The position numbers and the translations under genes are program-made. A model generated the notes under the pieces. It was not told where the DNA came from. It made no database searches and saw only the letters and a program-made list of their open reading frames with translations. A stretch of DNA of 13,858 bases, taken from assembly GCA_029266295.1 (NCBI GenBank), contig JAQSXD010000038.1:1-13858 (forward strand), written 5' to 3'. The first letter of the stretch is position 1. Each line of letters starts with the position of its first letter. This document shows positions 5,679 to 12,706 of this stretch, piece after piece. Source of the stretch: Bacillota bacterium. GTDB lineage: Bacteria; Bacillota; Clostridia; Peptostreptococcales; Anaerovoracaceae.

Positions 5679-5800
5679 ACCAAACAGATTGATTCGACAA
5701 ACGGATTGAACTCAACAAACAGATCAAACGCGCAAGCGGAATAACTCAACAAACAGATCAAACGCGCAAGCGGAATAACTCGACAAACAGATCAAACTCG
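5679..5800. repeat. Tandem repeat array (34-bp units) inside the operon
   Basis: Two perfectly identical 34-bp units (5709-5742 and 5743-5776) are followed by a partial third (5777-5800). A 13-base core like RACAAACRGATYR occurs five times, starting at 5679, 5696, 5714, 5748 and 5782, so spacings are 17, 18, 34 and 34. Each full unit has CGC-GCAA-GCG, a tiny GNRA-type hairpin. The unit length is not a multiple of three and no gene crosses it. The array fills the 177-base gap between reductase copy 1 and the aldolase, the largest gap in the cluster. Confidence 0.85.
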
Positions 5801-5831
5801 AAAATACTGAAATGCAGAAAGGAGAAAGAAG

Positions 5832-6620
5832 ATGAATTTAAAAGTGAGGAGAATGAATCACATTTTTAAAGAGGATGGGAAAACCCTGATCGTTGCCATT
5901 GATCATGGAACCTACAACGGTGCTGCAGAAGGGCTGGAACATCCCGGAGAGACCATTGAAAAAATAGCCGAGGGAGGGGCAGACGCAGTCCTGTGCAATT
6001 TCGGTGTAGCAAGAACCTTTGCAAAAGAACTGGCACCGCTGGGGTATATTGCAAGACTGGACCTGCCACCCACCTATATGGGCAAAGGGCACGACAGCAG
6101 ACTGGTCTTCGATGCTGATTATGCCATGCATCTGGGCGCCGATGCTGTAATGGTCAATGTTGGGCAGGGAGTCGGTGTGGAGGAAATTACATATCCCCAA
6201 CTTGCGCAGGCAATCGCATACTGTGACCGCATTGGCATGCCGGTGTGCTCTGAACCGGTTCCCGGAGGCTTTGACGCCGGCCCTGACTTTAAAACTCTGG
6301 ACAATATTGCAAGGGGTGCAAGAATTGCCTGCGAAATCGGCTGTGATTTCATGAAAGTCGGCTATGCACCGGGGTTTGAGCGGGTTGTTGACGAAACCTT
6401 TGTCCCGCTGGTCGTGTTGGGCGGAGCCAAGACAAAGGATGAAAAGGAGTTTTTGGGCTCGATTCGGGCAGCCATGGACGCTGGCGCAAGCGGTGTTGCC
6501 ATCGGAAGAAATATATGGGGCAGCGGCAATACGGTTTCTATGACAAAAGCACTGGCTGCAATCATACACAAGAATGCTTCTGTAGACGAAGCATACGAGA
6601 TTCTGAAGGCAGGCCGATAG
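5832..6620 (+). CDS. DhnA/LsrF-type class I aldolase
   Basis: This is a 262-residue TIM-barrel protein with AAGGAG seven to eight bases before the ATG. It belongs to the DeoC/FbaB/DhnA/LsrF group of Schiff-base aldolases. Visible parts are Val-Ala-Ile-Asp-His-Gly (21-26), the presumed Schiff-base Lys175 in Asp-Phe-Met-Lys-Val-Gly-Tyr, Gly-Gly-Ala-Lys (197-200), and the phosphate-binding Gly-Val-Ala-Ile-Gly-Arg-Asn-Ile-Trp (221-229). The last 90 residues, with Gly-Phe-Glu-Arg-Val and the Gly-Arg-Asn-Ile segment, resemble LsrF more than FbaB. Known members cleave ketose phosphates to dihydroxyacetone phosphate plus an aldehyde, or (LsrF) transfer an acetyl group from a phosphorylated pentanedione. 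With the adjacent dehydrogenase and kinase it likely performs the C-C cleaving step. The exact substrate is unknown. Confidence 0.8.
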   Translation: MNLKVRRMNHIFKEDGKTLIVAIDHGTYNGAAEGLEHPGETIEKIAEGGADAVLCNFGVARTFAKELAPLGYIARLDLPPTYMGKGHDSRLVFDADYAMHLGADAVMVNVGQGVGVEEITYPQLAQAIAYCDRIGMPVCSEPVPGGFDAGPDFKTLDNIARGARIACEIGCDFMKVGYAPGFERVVDETFVPLVVLGGAKTKDEKEFLGSIRAAMDAGASGVAIGRNIWGSGNTVSMTKALAAIIHKNASVDEAYEILKAGR

Positions 6621-6651
6621 GGAGACAGACGTTAAGAACGGAGGAGCATCA

Positions 6652-7788
6652 ATGAAAGAGGAAACAACAATGAAAGAAGGACCAACAGGAGAAAAATCAG
6701 CAGCAATGAAGGCGGGGCCAGTTGCGGAAAAACCAGCAACTACAAACACGGGCGAATTAGTAAAAGCAGCAATTATGCCGGAAGCCGGCAAGGTTGAGTT
6801 TGCCGAGGTTATGCTTCCGCAAATGCAGGAGGATGAAGTGCTGGTTGCCATAAAGGCCGTTGGAATCTGCACGTTTGAACAGGGATTCTATTACGGGAAG
6901 TCTAAGGGATTCCCCTTTGCCGGAGGGCACGAGATTTGCGGTGTTGTGGAAAAGATCGGAAGCAAGGTGGCACAGGACTTAAAGGTGGGAGACAAGGTTG
7001 TGGTACTTAGCCTGACCCGGTGCGGCGAATGCTATTACTGCAGGAGAGGCTACGACAATCAGTGCGAAAATGCGGCAGATGTACAAAAAATACCCGGGGC
7101 CTTCGGTCCGGGCGGATTTGCGGAGAAATTCATCGCCAAGGGATATGAGGTTTACAAAATCGATCAGGAGATTCCCTTTTCCAGAGGAACTTTGGCAGAG
7201 CCGCTGGCCTGCGTAACGCTTAGCCTGAATGCAGCCTGTGTGCAGACCGGAGATTACGCGCTTGTCTGCGGAGGGGGAGCAATGGGCATTCTTCACCTTC
7301 TTCTGGCCAAACAGAGGGGACTCAAGGTTATCGTCAGTGAACCGGAAAACAGCAGAAGGACGAAGGCATTGAAATTCGGCGCGGATTATGTGATTGATCC
7401 CATCAATCAAGATCTGGAGGCTGAAATAAAAGCAATTACCGGCGGACGAGGCGTTGAAAAGGCATTTTTTACAGCCGGTGGGAAAGCGGCAATCGAGGGA
7501 GCGATCAGTGCACTTGCGATTCGCGGCACCCTGGTCATTTATGGAGGAACAGGTGCAGAGGACAGCTTTACCGTAGATCCCAAATGGTTCCATTATAAGG
7601 AGATTACTATTACAGGTGTCACAAAGCATACAAAGGAAACCATCCGGCTAGCGGTTGAACTGCTTGGAGCCAGAGAACTGCCGCTTGACCGTCTGATCAC
7701 TTCGCGTTTCCCCTTTGCCAATATAGAGGATGCGCTGGTGGAGGCCCGGAGTACGTCTTCCTACAGACCCGTTGTTCTTATGGATTAG
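6652..7788 (+). CDS. Zinc-dependent medium-chain alcohol/polyol dehydrogenase
   Basis: This is a 378-residue NAD(P)-dependent dehydrogenase of the sorbitol/threonine dehydrogenase type. GGAGGAG lies seven bases before the ATG. Catalytic zinc ligands are likely Cys73, His93 and Glu94, with Glu183 in Glu-Pro-Leu. The structural zinc has four cysteines at 124, 127, 130 and 138. The Rossmann motif is Gly-Gly-Gly-Ala-Met-Gly (207-212), with Glu230 closing the second strand, which favours NAD. The core begins only at about residue 37. The first 36 residues are an unusual, low-complexity, Lys/Glu/Ala/Thr/Pro-rich extension with two related segments. It probably oxidises a secondary alcohol on the sugar or polyol part of the substrate to a keto group before phosphorylation or cleavage. 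It lies 31 bases after the aldolase and 22 before the kinase. Confidence 0.8.
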   Translation: MKEETTMKEGPTGEKSAAMKAGPVAEKPATTNTGELVKAAIMPEAGKVEFAEVMLPQMQEDEVLVAIKAVGICTFEQGFYYGKSKGFPFAGGHEICGVVEKIGSKVAQDLKVGDKVVVLSLTRCGECYYCRRGYDNQCENAADVQKIPGAFGPGGFAEKFIAKGYEVYKIDQEIPFSRGTLAEPLACVTLSLNAACVQTGDYALVCGGGAMGILHLLLAKQRGLKVIVSEPENSRRTKALKFGADYVIDPINQDLEAEIKAITGGRGVEKAFFTAGGKAAIEGAISALAIRGTLVIYGGTGAEDSFTVDPKWFHYKEITITGVTKHTKETIRLAVELLGARELPLDRLITSRFPFANIEDALVEARSTSSYRPVVLMD

Positions 7789-7810
7789 TCAAAAGGAAAG
7801 GGATGTGGAT

Positions 7811-9259
7811 ATGAAACGCTATTTAATGGGTTTTGATATTGGGACCTTGAGCTCAAAAGCAGTGCTGACAGACCTGAGCGGAACGATTATTGCAAAACGC
7901 CAGATGGAGCATGCCATTGAGATCAAGCATCCGGGATGGCAGGAAGAAAGCATGGTGATGTGGTGGGAAGAATTTAAGGAGGCAGCGGCGTACTTTCTCG
8001 GGCTGGAGGACATACAAAAGGATCAGATTAAGGCAATTGGCATCACCGGTCTGATTCCTGCCATGTGCGCGGTGGATTACGGCGGAAACCCGGTGAGGAA
8101 TGCAATCCTGCATACCGATGTTCGTGCAGAAAAAGAGCTGCAGGAAATCAATGAGAAACTGGAATGCAAGATTTCTCATGGTCACATGCTGCCCAAAATT
8201 CTATGGGTGAAGCGGCATGAACCGGAAAACTATAAGCGAATTCATAAGATCATGGTGCCCCACGGATATATTGGATTTAAATTAACGGAAAATGCAACCA
8301 TGGACTATGATTCGGCAACCATGGCAGGCGGTCTGTTCCGGGAGCGCTCGCTGGACTGGGATGAAGGAACAATAAGAGCCTTCGGTCTGGAATCGTATGT
8401 GTTCCCGGATGTATATCCGGCCAGCCATATCAATGGGCAGATTTGTGAATTTGCTGCCGAAGAAACTGGACTTTCTCAGGACACAAAGGTAATTGTGGGC
8501 GTGGGTGATACGTTTGCATCAATGCTGGGAGGAGGCGCATATAACGCAGGACATTTCATGCTGTATCTGGGCACCTCCGGCACGTCCATCTATGCTGAAA
8601 ATTCTCCTGAGCACTACATAACCATCCCTCATTACGGGGAAGGAAAAGGCCATTTTACAGGCAGAATTTTCTCCTTTGGAGAAAGCATTCTGCATCTTCG
8701 AAATAATCTCGGATATGACAGCTGGGAGGCGCTCAACAGCCATCTTGAAGAGATTCCGCCTGGCTCAGAGGGACTCTGGTATTTTCCACATTACAAGCTG
8801 CAAACCGAAGCGTCCTTCTTTGGGCCTGACGCAGAATTCATGCTGGGATACAGAGGGTGCCACAGCCAGTTCCATCTCTACCATGCCATGCTGGAGGGAA
8901 TCGCTTACAATGCCCGGTATAATATTTCCGGTCTTGATCTTCCCATTCACAGGATCAACATGTTCGGAGGCGGAACAAACGCAAGGGAAATCTGTCAGCT
9001 ATTTTCCGATGTAATTGGGAGGGAACTCTACTATAATCCCAAAAGCTCCACCGCTCTTGGAATCGCATTTCTGGCAGGCTACGGAAGCGGGCTGATTGAA
9101 CGTTACGACACCCTGGAAAAAAGTTGGCTCAGTGACAGCATTGCGGTGAAGCCCGACGAGGAAAAGTCCAGACAGTATCACGGGCTATATGAGAAGTATC
9201 AGGAGTTAAGATCGAGACTGATGAAACTTGATTCCGAAATTGAGAACGTTCAGGAGTAA
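7811..9259 (+). CDS. FGGY-family carbohydrate kinase
   Basis: This is a 482-residue two-domain sugar kinase of usual length. The open frame extends upstream, but the ATG at 7811 follows AAAGGAAAGGG (7792-7802) and opens the standard Gly-Phe-Asp-Ile-Gly-Thr phosphate loop (7-12), so I take it as the start. Further motifs are Gly-Ile-Thr-Gly (77-80), His-Thr-Asp-Val-Arg-Ala (101-106, substrate side), Gly-Val-Gly-Asp-Thr (230-234) with presumed catalytic base Asp233, Gly-Thr-Ser-Gly-Thr-Ser (254-259) and the adenosine-binding Gly-Gly-Gly-Thr-Asn (386-390). The family phosphorylates ketoses, polyols or, for LsrK, a dihydroxypentanedione. His-Thr-Asp in place of the common Trp-Asp-Arg type suggests a non-standard sugar. 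It supplies the phosphorylated substrate for the aldolase two genes upstream. Confidence 0.85.
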   Translation: MKRYLMGFDIGTLSSKAVLTDLSGTIIAKRQMEHAIEIKHPGWQEESMVMWWEEFKEAAAYFLGLEDIQKDQIKAIGITGLIPAMCAVDYGGNPVRNAILHTDVRAEKELQEINEKLECKISHGHMLPKILWVKRHEPENYKRIHKIMVPHGYIGFKLTENATMDYDSATMAGGLFRERSLDWDEGTIRAFGLESYVFPDVYPASHINGQICEFAAEETGLSQDTKVIVGVGDTFASMLGGGAYNAGHFMLYLGTSGTSIYAENSPEHYITIPHYGEGKGHFTGRIFSFGESILHLRNNLGYDSWEALNSHLEEIPPGSEGLWYFPHYKLQTEASFFGPDAEFMLGYRGCHSQFHLYHAMLEGIAYNARYNISGLDLPIHRINMFGGGTNAREICQLFSDVIGRELYYNPKSSTALGIAFLAGYGSGLIERYDTLEKSWLSDSIAVKPDEEKSRQYHGLYEKYQELRSRLMKLDSEIENVQE

Positions 9260-9271
9260 AGGAGGAATGAT

Positions 9272-10225
9272 ATGAGTTTACCTATGATCCCGTTTGATGC
9301 GGAGAAAATAAAAATTAGACCTGTTTATCAGAGTCAGGAGCTTGCGCGTTACATAGATCTTCCGGTTCCGTCACAGAAGATAAACCATGTATACGGTGAT
9401 GAACTCCGGTTTCCTGAGAACCGGGAAGACAGACCCTACCTCTTTTCCTCATTTGTATCTTCCATTGACGGGAAATTAGCTTATGCAGATAAACCAAGTG
9501 CATTTTATGTTGCCGGAAAGAATCAGATGGCAGGCGCAGGAAAAGATACCGATTTCTGGATTTTGAACGCGCTGCGGGGTGTCTGCGATGCGGCGCTCAT
9601 TGGAGGAAACTCCATGGGGACAGATCCCGATTATTCCATGCACTGCATGGATGCGGATATTGAAGAGGATCGTATCAGGGCAGGCATGCCCCGGGTTCCG
9701 CTGAATATCATCATGACCCTTGATGCCACTGATGTACCTTTGGAACACACGCTGCTGGCAAATGAAAAGGTTCCGGCCATTATGATCACGTCCCCGGCAG
9801 GTATGAAGCATGTCCGCTCTGCTTACAAAGGAGATATTGTTGCCATTTCGGGACAGGAGCCTGTTGACTTGATCCGGGAAAAGATACAGGGAGCAGCACC
9901 GGGCGTATTGCCGATTCTGGTGACCGGCAGCGAGGGTTTCCCTGATACGGCGGAGTCCATGAGAATTTTAAAGGGAATCGGAATCAACCGCCTTTTAATC
10001 GAATCGCCCGGTTACGGCAATTACCTGGTGAAACAGAAAATGATGGATGAATTCTTCCTGAATATTTCGGGAGTGTACATCGGAGGCGGGGATACCATGA
10101 CACTGGGAAAGGCAGACAAAGGCTTTTCCGCAGAAGCACACCCCCATACGAAGCTTCTGTCAATTCATATCTTCAATGAGTACTTTGCTTATTTCAGATA
10201 CAAATTCAATTATGAGTTTATCTAA
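9272..10225 (+). CDS. RibD C-terminal-like (DHFR-fold) reductase, copy 2
   Basis: This is a 317-residue paralog of the protein at 4701, with identical length and clearly diverged sequence. GGAGG lies six bases before the ATG and only 12 bases separate it from the kinase. Shared with copy 1 are Ser-Ile-Asp-Gly-Lys-Leu-Ala (64-70), Asp-Phe-Trp-Ile-Leu-Asn-Ala-Leu-Arg (94-102), Ile-Glu-Ser-Pro (243-246) and His-Pro-His...Leu-Ser-Ile-His (290-299). It differs in the middle (120-215) and in an aromatic tail (Tyr-Phe-Ala-Tyr-Phe-Arg-Tyr). Two copies could form a heterodimer, as RibD-type reductases are dimers, or could handle two related substrates. The lack of a deaminase domain and the Glu-Ser-Pro substitution argue against a role in riboflavin synthesis. 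Confidence 0.75.
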   Translation: MSLPMIPFDAEKIKIRPVYQSQELARYIDLPVPSQKINHVYGDELRFPENREDRPYLFSSFVSSIDGKLAYADKPSAFYVAGKNQMAGAGKDTDFWILNALRGVCDAALIGGNSMGTDPDYSMHCMDADIEEDRIRAGMPRVPLNIIMTLDATDVPLEHTLLANEKVPAIMITSPAGMKHVRSAYKGDIVAISGQEPVDLIREKIQGAAPGVLPILVTGSEGFPDTAESMRILKGIGINRLLIESPGYGNYLVKQKMMDEFFLNISGVYIGGGDTMTLGKADKGFSAEAHPHTKLLSIHIFNEYFAYFRYKFNYEFI

Positions 10226-10252
10226 ATTATTATTAGGAAAGGGAGAAAAGAT

Positions 10253-11866
10253 ATGTTAGGAGAAAACAAGGAACTGCAGATCGCCTGGTTTAAAGGCGGA
10301 GATGTAGACGCAACCATCGGTGTATTCTTTGACGGATTCACCAAGATTCTAGTTGGGGTTAGCATCCTCAGCGGGGTAATGGCCATGCCCAATGATATTA
10401 TTTTTGGAAAAATTGTATCGTCTATCGGTTTTACAGCATTTCTGCTTTTGGCGTTTAATACGTTTTATGCCAGATATCTGGGCCGGAAGCTGGGCAATCC
10501 TGAAATCACGGCAATGCCGGCAGGCGTAAGCGGAGGAACCTTCTTTGTTTGGCTCTTTGCCATCATGATGCCTACTTATTTCGCTTCTGGAGATGCGCTG
10601 TACGCCTGGAAAGTAGCGGTAAATGTAAATATCCTGTATTCGGTTATCATTATCGCCTTTGCATTTATCATCAAATTTATCATGAAGCATGTACCGAATC
10701 AGGCGATGCTGGGGGGCGTTGTGGGAGGCTCCATGGCATATCTGCTCATCGGAGCAATGGGTGACGGTTTCGCTCATCCCCTGGTTATCCTGGTCACACT
10801 GTTTGTTCTCTTGTTCTTTAACTTCGGAAAAATTAAACCAAAATTCTTCTCCCCCGCGTTTATCGCAGTGGGTCTGGGAACCATTGTGGCCTGGGTGACG
10901 GGCGTAATGAAGCCCGAGACATTTATGGCCTCCTTTGCAACCACAGGACTTTATATTCCTCTGCCTCAGATTGGGCTTCTGGGCGGAGAAGCGTTCCAGG
11001 GTGCTCTTACATTTTTACCGCTGATTCTGGCCTTTGCCTTCTCTGATGTGACAGCATTGCTGCAGGGACTGGAGCAGGCCGTTCAGAGCGGAGAAAAATT
11101 TGATCAGAAAACCTCTCTCCTGGCAACGGGTCTTTGCAATTTGATCGGTACCCTCTTTGGAAACCCGTTCCCGGTTAATATGTATTGGGGACATCCGGCA
11201 TGGAAAAAGGCAAAGGCAGGTGCATCCTATCCCTTATTTACGGGTGCCATCTATCTGATCTTGTGTGTAACAGGTCTGGTGGCCATTGCAACATCGGCAA
11301 TTCCGTCCAGCGCTACCCTTGTGCTATTGGTATTCGTGGCAATTATGACCGGTGCTCAGGCATTTGAAGTTGTGGAAAAGATGTACTATCCCGCTATGAT
11401 TGTGGCAACTGCCATTCCCATCTTTGAACTGATCTACGGAAAAGTATCCAACGGGATTTCTGCCGCTTCCAATGCCATTGGAGATGCCTTAACGTCAGGG
11501 GGCATTGATTTTGATGTGAGCAGTGTTGCGGTCAATTCGACGTATTTGGCAAAAGCAGGCGTTGCAAATGGCTATTTTGATATGTCCAAGGGTTCTATGC
11601 TCATTGCGATCATCTTCGCCTGCGTCATTATTTTTATGATCGACAGAAAATGGATCAATGTATCGGTGGCATTCTTTGTGGCCAGTGCCTGCTCCTTTGT
11701 GGGATTGATTCATGGTGCAAATGTTGAATTCGATGCCGCACCAGTATACACCGGAACCTATCTGGCTTTCGCTGTCGCATTCATAATCATTAAAATCCTC
11801 AGCAGAAATATGCCCGGTCTGAAGCCGGAAGATGAGATCAGGAGCGTGCAGGAACAGGTATCTTAA
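10253..11866 (+). CDS. NCS2-like permease (xanthine/uracil type), copy 2
   Basis: This is a 537-residue polytopic membrane protein, paralog of the permease at 3139. GGGAG lies eight bases before the ATG. Conserved family points are Pro-Glu-Ile-Thr-Ala-Met-Pro-Ala-Gly-Val-Ser-Gly-Gly (83-95) and Asn-Pro-Phe-Pro-Val-Asn-Met-Tyr-Trp-Gly-His-Pro-Ala-Trp (304-317). It departs from copy 1 in the region that usually reads Asn-Phe-x-x-Thr-x-Gln: here it is Ala-Phe-Ser-Asp-Val-Thr-Ala-Leu-Leu-Gln (262-271). This likely lines the substrate path, so the two carriers may import different related compounds, or one may export a product. A soluble loop at about 405-450 is longer than in copy 1. The stop codon directly abuts the next ATG. 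Confidence 0.8.
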   Translation: MLGENKELQIAWFKGGDVDATIGVFFDGFTKILVGVSILSGVMAMPNDIIFGKIVSSIGFTAFLLLAFNTFYARYLGRKLGNPEITAMPAGVSGGTFFVWLFAIMMPTYFASGDALYAWKVAVNVNILYSVIIIAFAFIIKFIMKHVPNQAMLGGVVGGSMAYLLIGAMGDGFAHPLVILVTLFVLLFFNFGKIKPKFFSPAFIAVGLGTIVAWVTGVMKPETFMASFATTGLYIPLPQIGLLGGEAFQGALTFLPLILAFAFSDVTALLQGLEQAVQSGEKFDQKTSLLATGLCNLIGTLFGNPFPVNMYWGHPAWKKAKAGASYPLFTGAIYLILCVTGLVAIATSAIPSSATLVLLVFVAIMTGAQAFEVVEKMYYPAMIVATAIPIFELIYGKVSNGISAASNAIGDALTSGGIDFDVSSVAVNSTYLAKAGVANGYFDMSKGSMLIAIIFACVIIFMIDRKWINVSVAFFVASACSFVGLIHGANVEFDAAPVYTGTYLAFAVAFIIIKILSRNMPGLKPEDEIRSVQEQVS

Positions 11867-12439
11867 ATGAAAACAATTGTATTTTACGGTTCTCCTGCAA
11901 GGCAGGGACAGACAAAGGATCTGCTGGATGTGCTGCTTGCAGAACTTGAGGGAGAAATCAAATTCGTGGACTGTTATCATGCGGATATTGCACCCTGTAA
12001 GGATTGCAGGTATTGTTTCACCAAAAGGGGTTGTGCGATAAAGGACGGAATGCAGGAGCTGTATGATGATATCGACTGCTGTGACGCTGTTGTGATTGCA
12101 ACCCCAATGCACTTCGGCATTATGTCTGCCCCGATGTTTTCCGTATTTACAAGACTTCAGTCCTATTGGTCCAATCGCAATATCCGGCATAACAATGCTG
12201 ATCGGCCAAACCCTAAATATGGTGCCCTGCTGGTAACCACCGGTGGCAAGTGGGTAAACATGGAGCTGCTGATCCAGGGTGTTTCAGAGTTTGCATTTGA
12301 CCACATGGAAGCGGAGTGTATCGGAGCAGTATTTGCGTATCAGACAGATACAAATCCGGCTGCGGATAATGATAAGGCGAAAGAAAAAGCCAGGTATCTC
12401 GGGTGCAGGCTCAGCGAGCTGTGCAGAGGAAAAACGTGA
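11867..12439 (+). CDS. Iron-sulfur flavoprotein (NADPH-dependent FMN reductase fold)
   Basis: This is a 190-residue flavodoxin-like protein. The FMN phosphate loop is Gly-Ser-Pro-Ala-Arg-Gln-Gly-Gln-Thr (8-16). Ala-Thr-Pro-Met-His-Phe-Gly-Ile-Met-Ser-Ala-Pro (78-89) is the second flavin-contact loop. Between them, cysteines 44, 47, 50 and 56 form the compact Cys-x2-Cys-x2-Cys-x5-Cys motif that holds a 4Fe-4S cluster in iron-sulfur flavoproteins of anaerobes. The family shuttles electrons, for instance from ferredoxin. The ATG at 11867 follows the TAA of permease copy 2 with no base between, so translation is probably coupled. It may supply or take electrons in the redox steps of the pathway; a direct link is inferred from position only. 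Confidence 0.8.
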   Translation: MKTIVFYGSPARQGQTKDLLDVLLAELEGEIKFVDCYHADIAPCKDCRYCFTKRGCAIKDGMQELYDDIDCCDAVVIATPMHFGIMSAPMFSVFTRLQSYWSNRNIRHNNADRPNPKYGALLVTTGGKWVNMELLIQGVSEFAFDHMEAECIGAVFAYQTDTNPAADNDKAKEKARYLGCRLSELCRGKT

Positions 12440-12448
12440 GGGAAAGGA

Positions 12449-12476
12449 AGCGATACCTCAGCAGCGATACCTCAGC
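12449..12476. repeat. 14-bp tandem direct repeat after the operon
   Basis: AGCGATACCTCAGC occurs twice with no gap (12449-12462 and 12463-12476), starting ten bases after the flavoprotein stop codon. No function is evident; it looks like a recent small duplication. Confidence 0.7.
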
Positions 12477-12531
12477 TAAGTAAAGAGAGTGATCGGCAAG
12501 GATAAAGCAGCAGAAGAGAGAAAGTTGAGAA

Positions 12532-12565
12532 GCAGGGGTCTGTGCGGGCGTGCATGGACCCCTGT
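12532..12565 (+). terminator. Strong hairpin at the operon end, no U-tract
   Basis: CAGGGGTC (12533-12540) pairs perfectly with GACCCCTG (12557-12564), and the stem continues inward through TGTGC/GCATG with two wobble pairs to a 6-base loop. A G-U pair extends it at the base. TACTATCATAATAG follows rather than a T run, so it may be a weak terminator or an mRNA 3' end stabiliser. Confidence 0.5.
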
Positions 12566-12615
12566 ACTATCATAATAGAAGGATAGGGAATGCTAAACGT
12601 GGAGGCGTGATGTAC

Positions 12616-12649
12616 ACGTATATACAAATATACCGGTTTATGCTATAAT
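12616..12649 (+). promoter_or_regulatory. gntR-type gene promoter with GTATATAC operator
   Basis: An extended -10, TGCTATAAT (12641-12649), has a partial -35 (TATACA, 12621-12626) at 17 bases. The operator GTATATAC (12618-12625) overlaps that -35, and a half-copy AAATATAC follows at 12626-12633. The 15 bases 12616-12630 are identical to 3025-3039 in the main operon promoter. Negative autoregulation is the simplest reading. Confidence 0.65.
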
Positions 12650-12706
12650 AGCTGATAATATTGGCAGCCGAAGCGAAACGACTATTTTGGAGGGATTGGG
12701 TACCAA

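Noticed and set aside
5709..5800. CRISPR array
   Set aside because: The 34-bp units abut with no unique spacers between them and no cas genes are present.
5838..6872. 344-codon open frame on the minus strand
   Set aside because: It is antisense to the aldolase and the start of the dehydrogenase, has no family-like features, and the plus-strand frames carry clear active-site motifs.
6979..7629. 216-codon minus-strand frame
   Set aside because: Shadow of the zinc dehydrogenase; many cysteines arise from antisense of Ala/Thr codons.
5832..9259. Complete AI-2 (Lsr) uptake and processing operon
   Set aside because: Kinase and aldolase resemble LsrK and LsrF, but there is no ABC transporter, no LsrG and no LsrR-type regulator; kept only as a rival model.
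11495..12190. 231-codon minus-strand frame
   Set aside because: It spans the junction of permease copy 2 and the iron-sulfur flavoprotein in antisense; no ribosome site or family signs.
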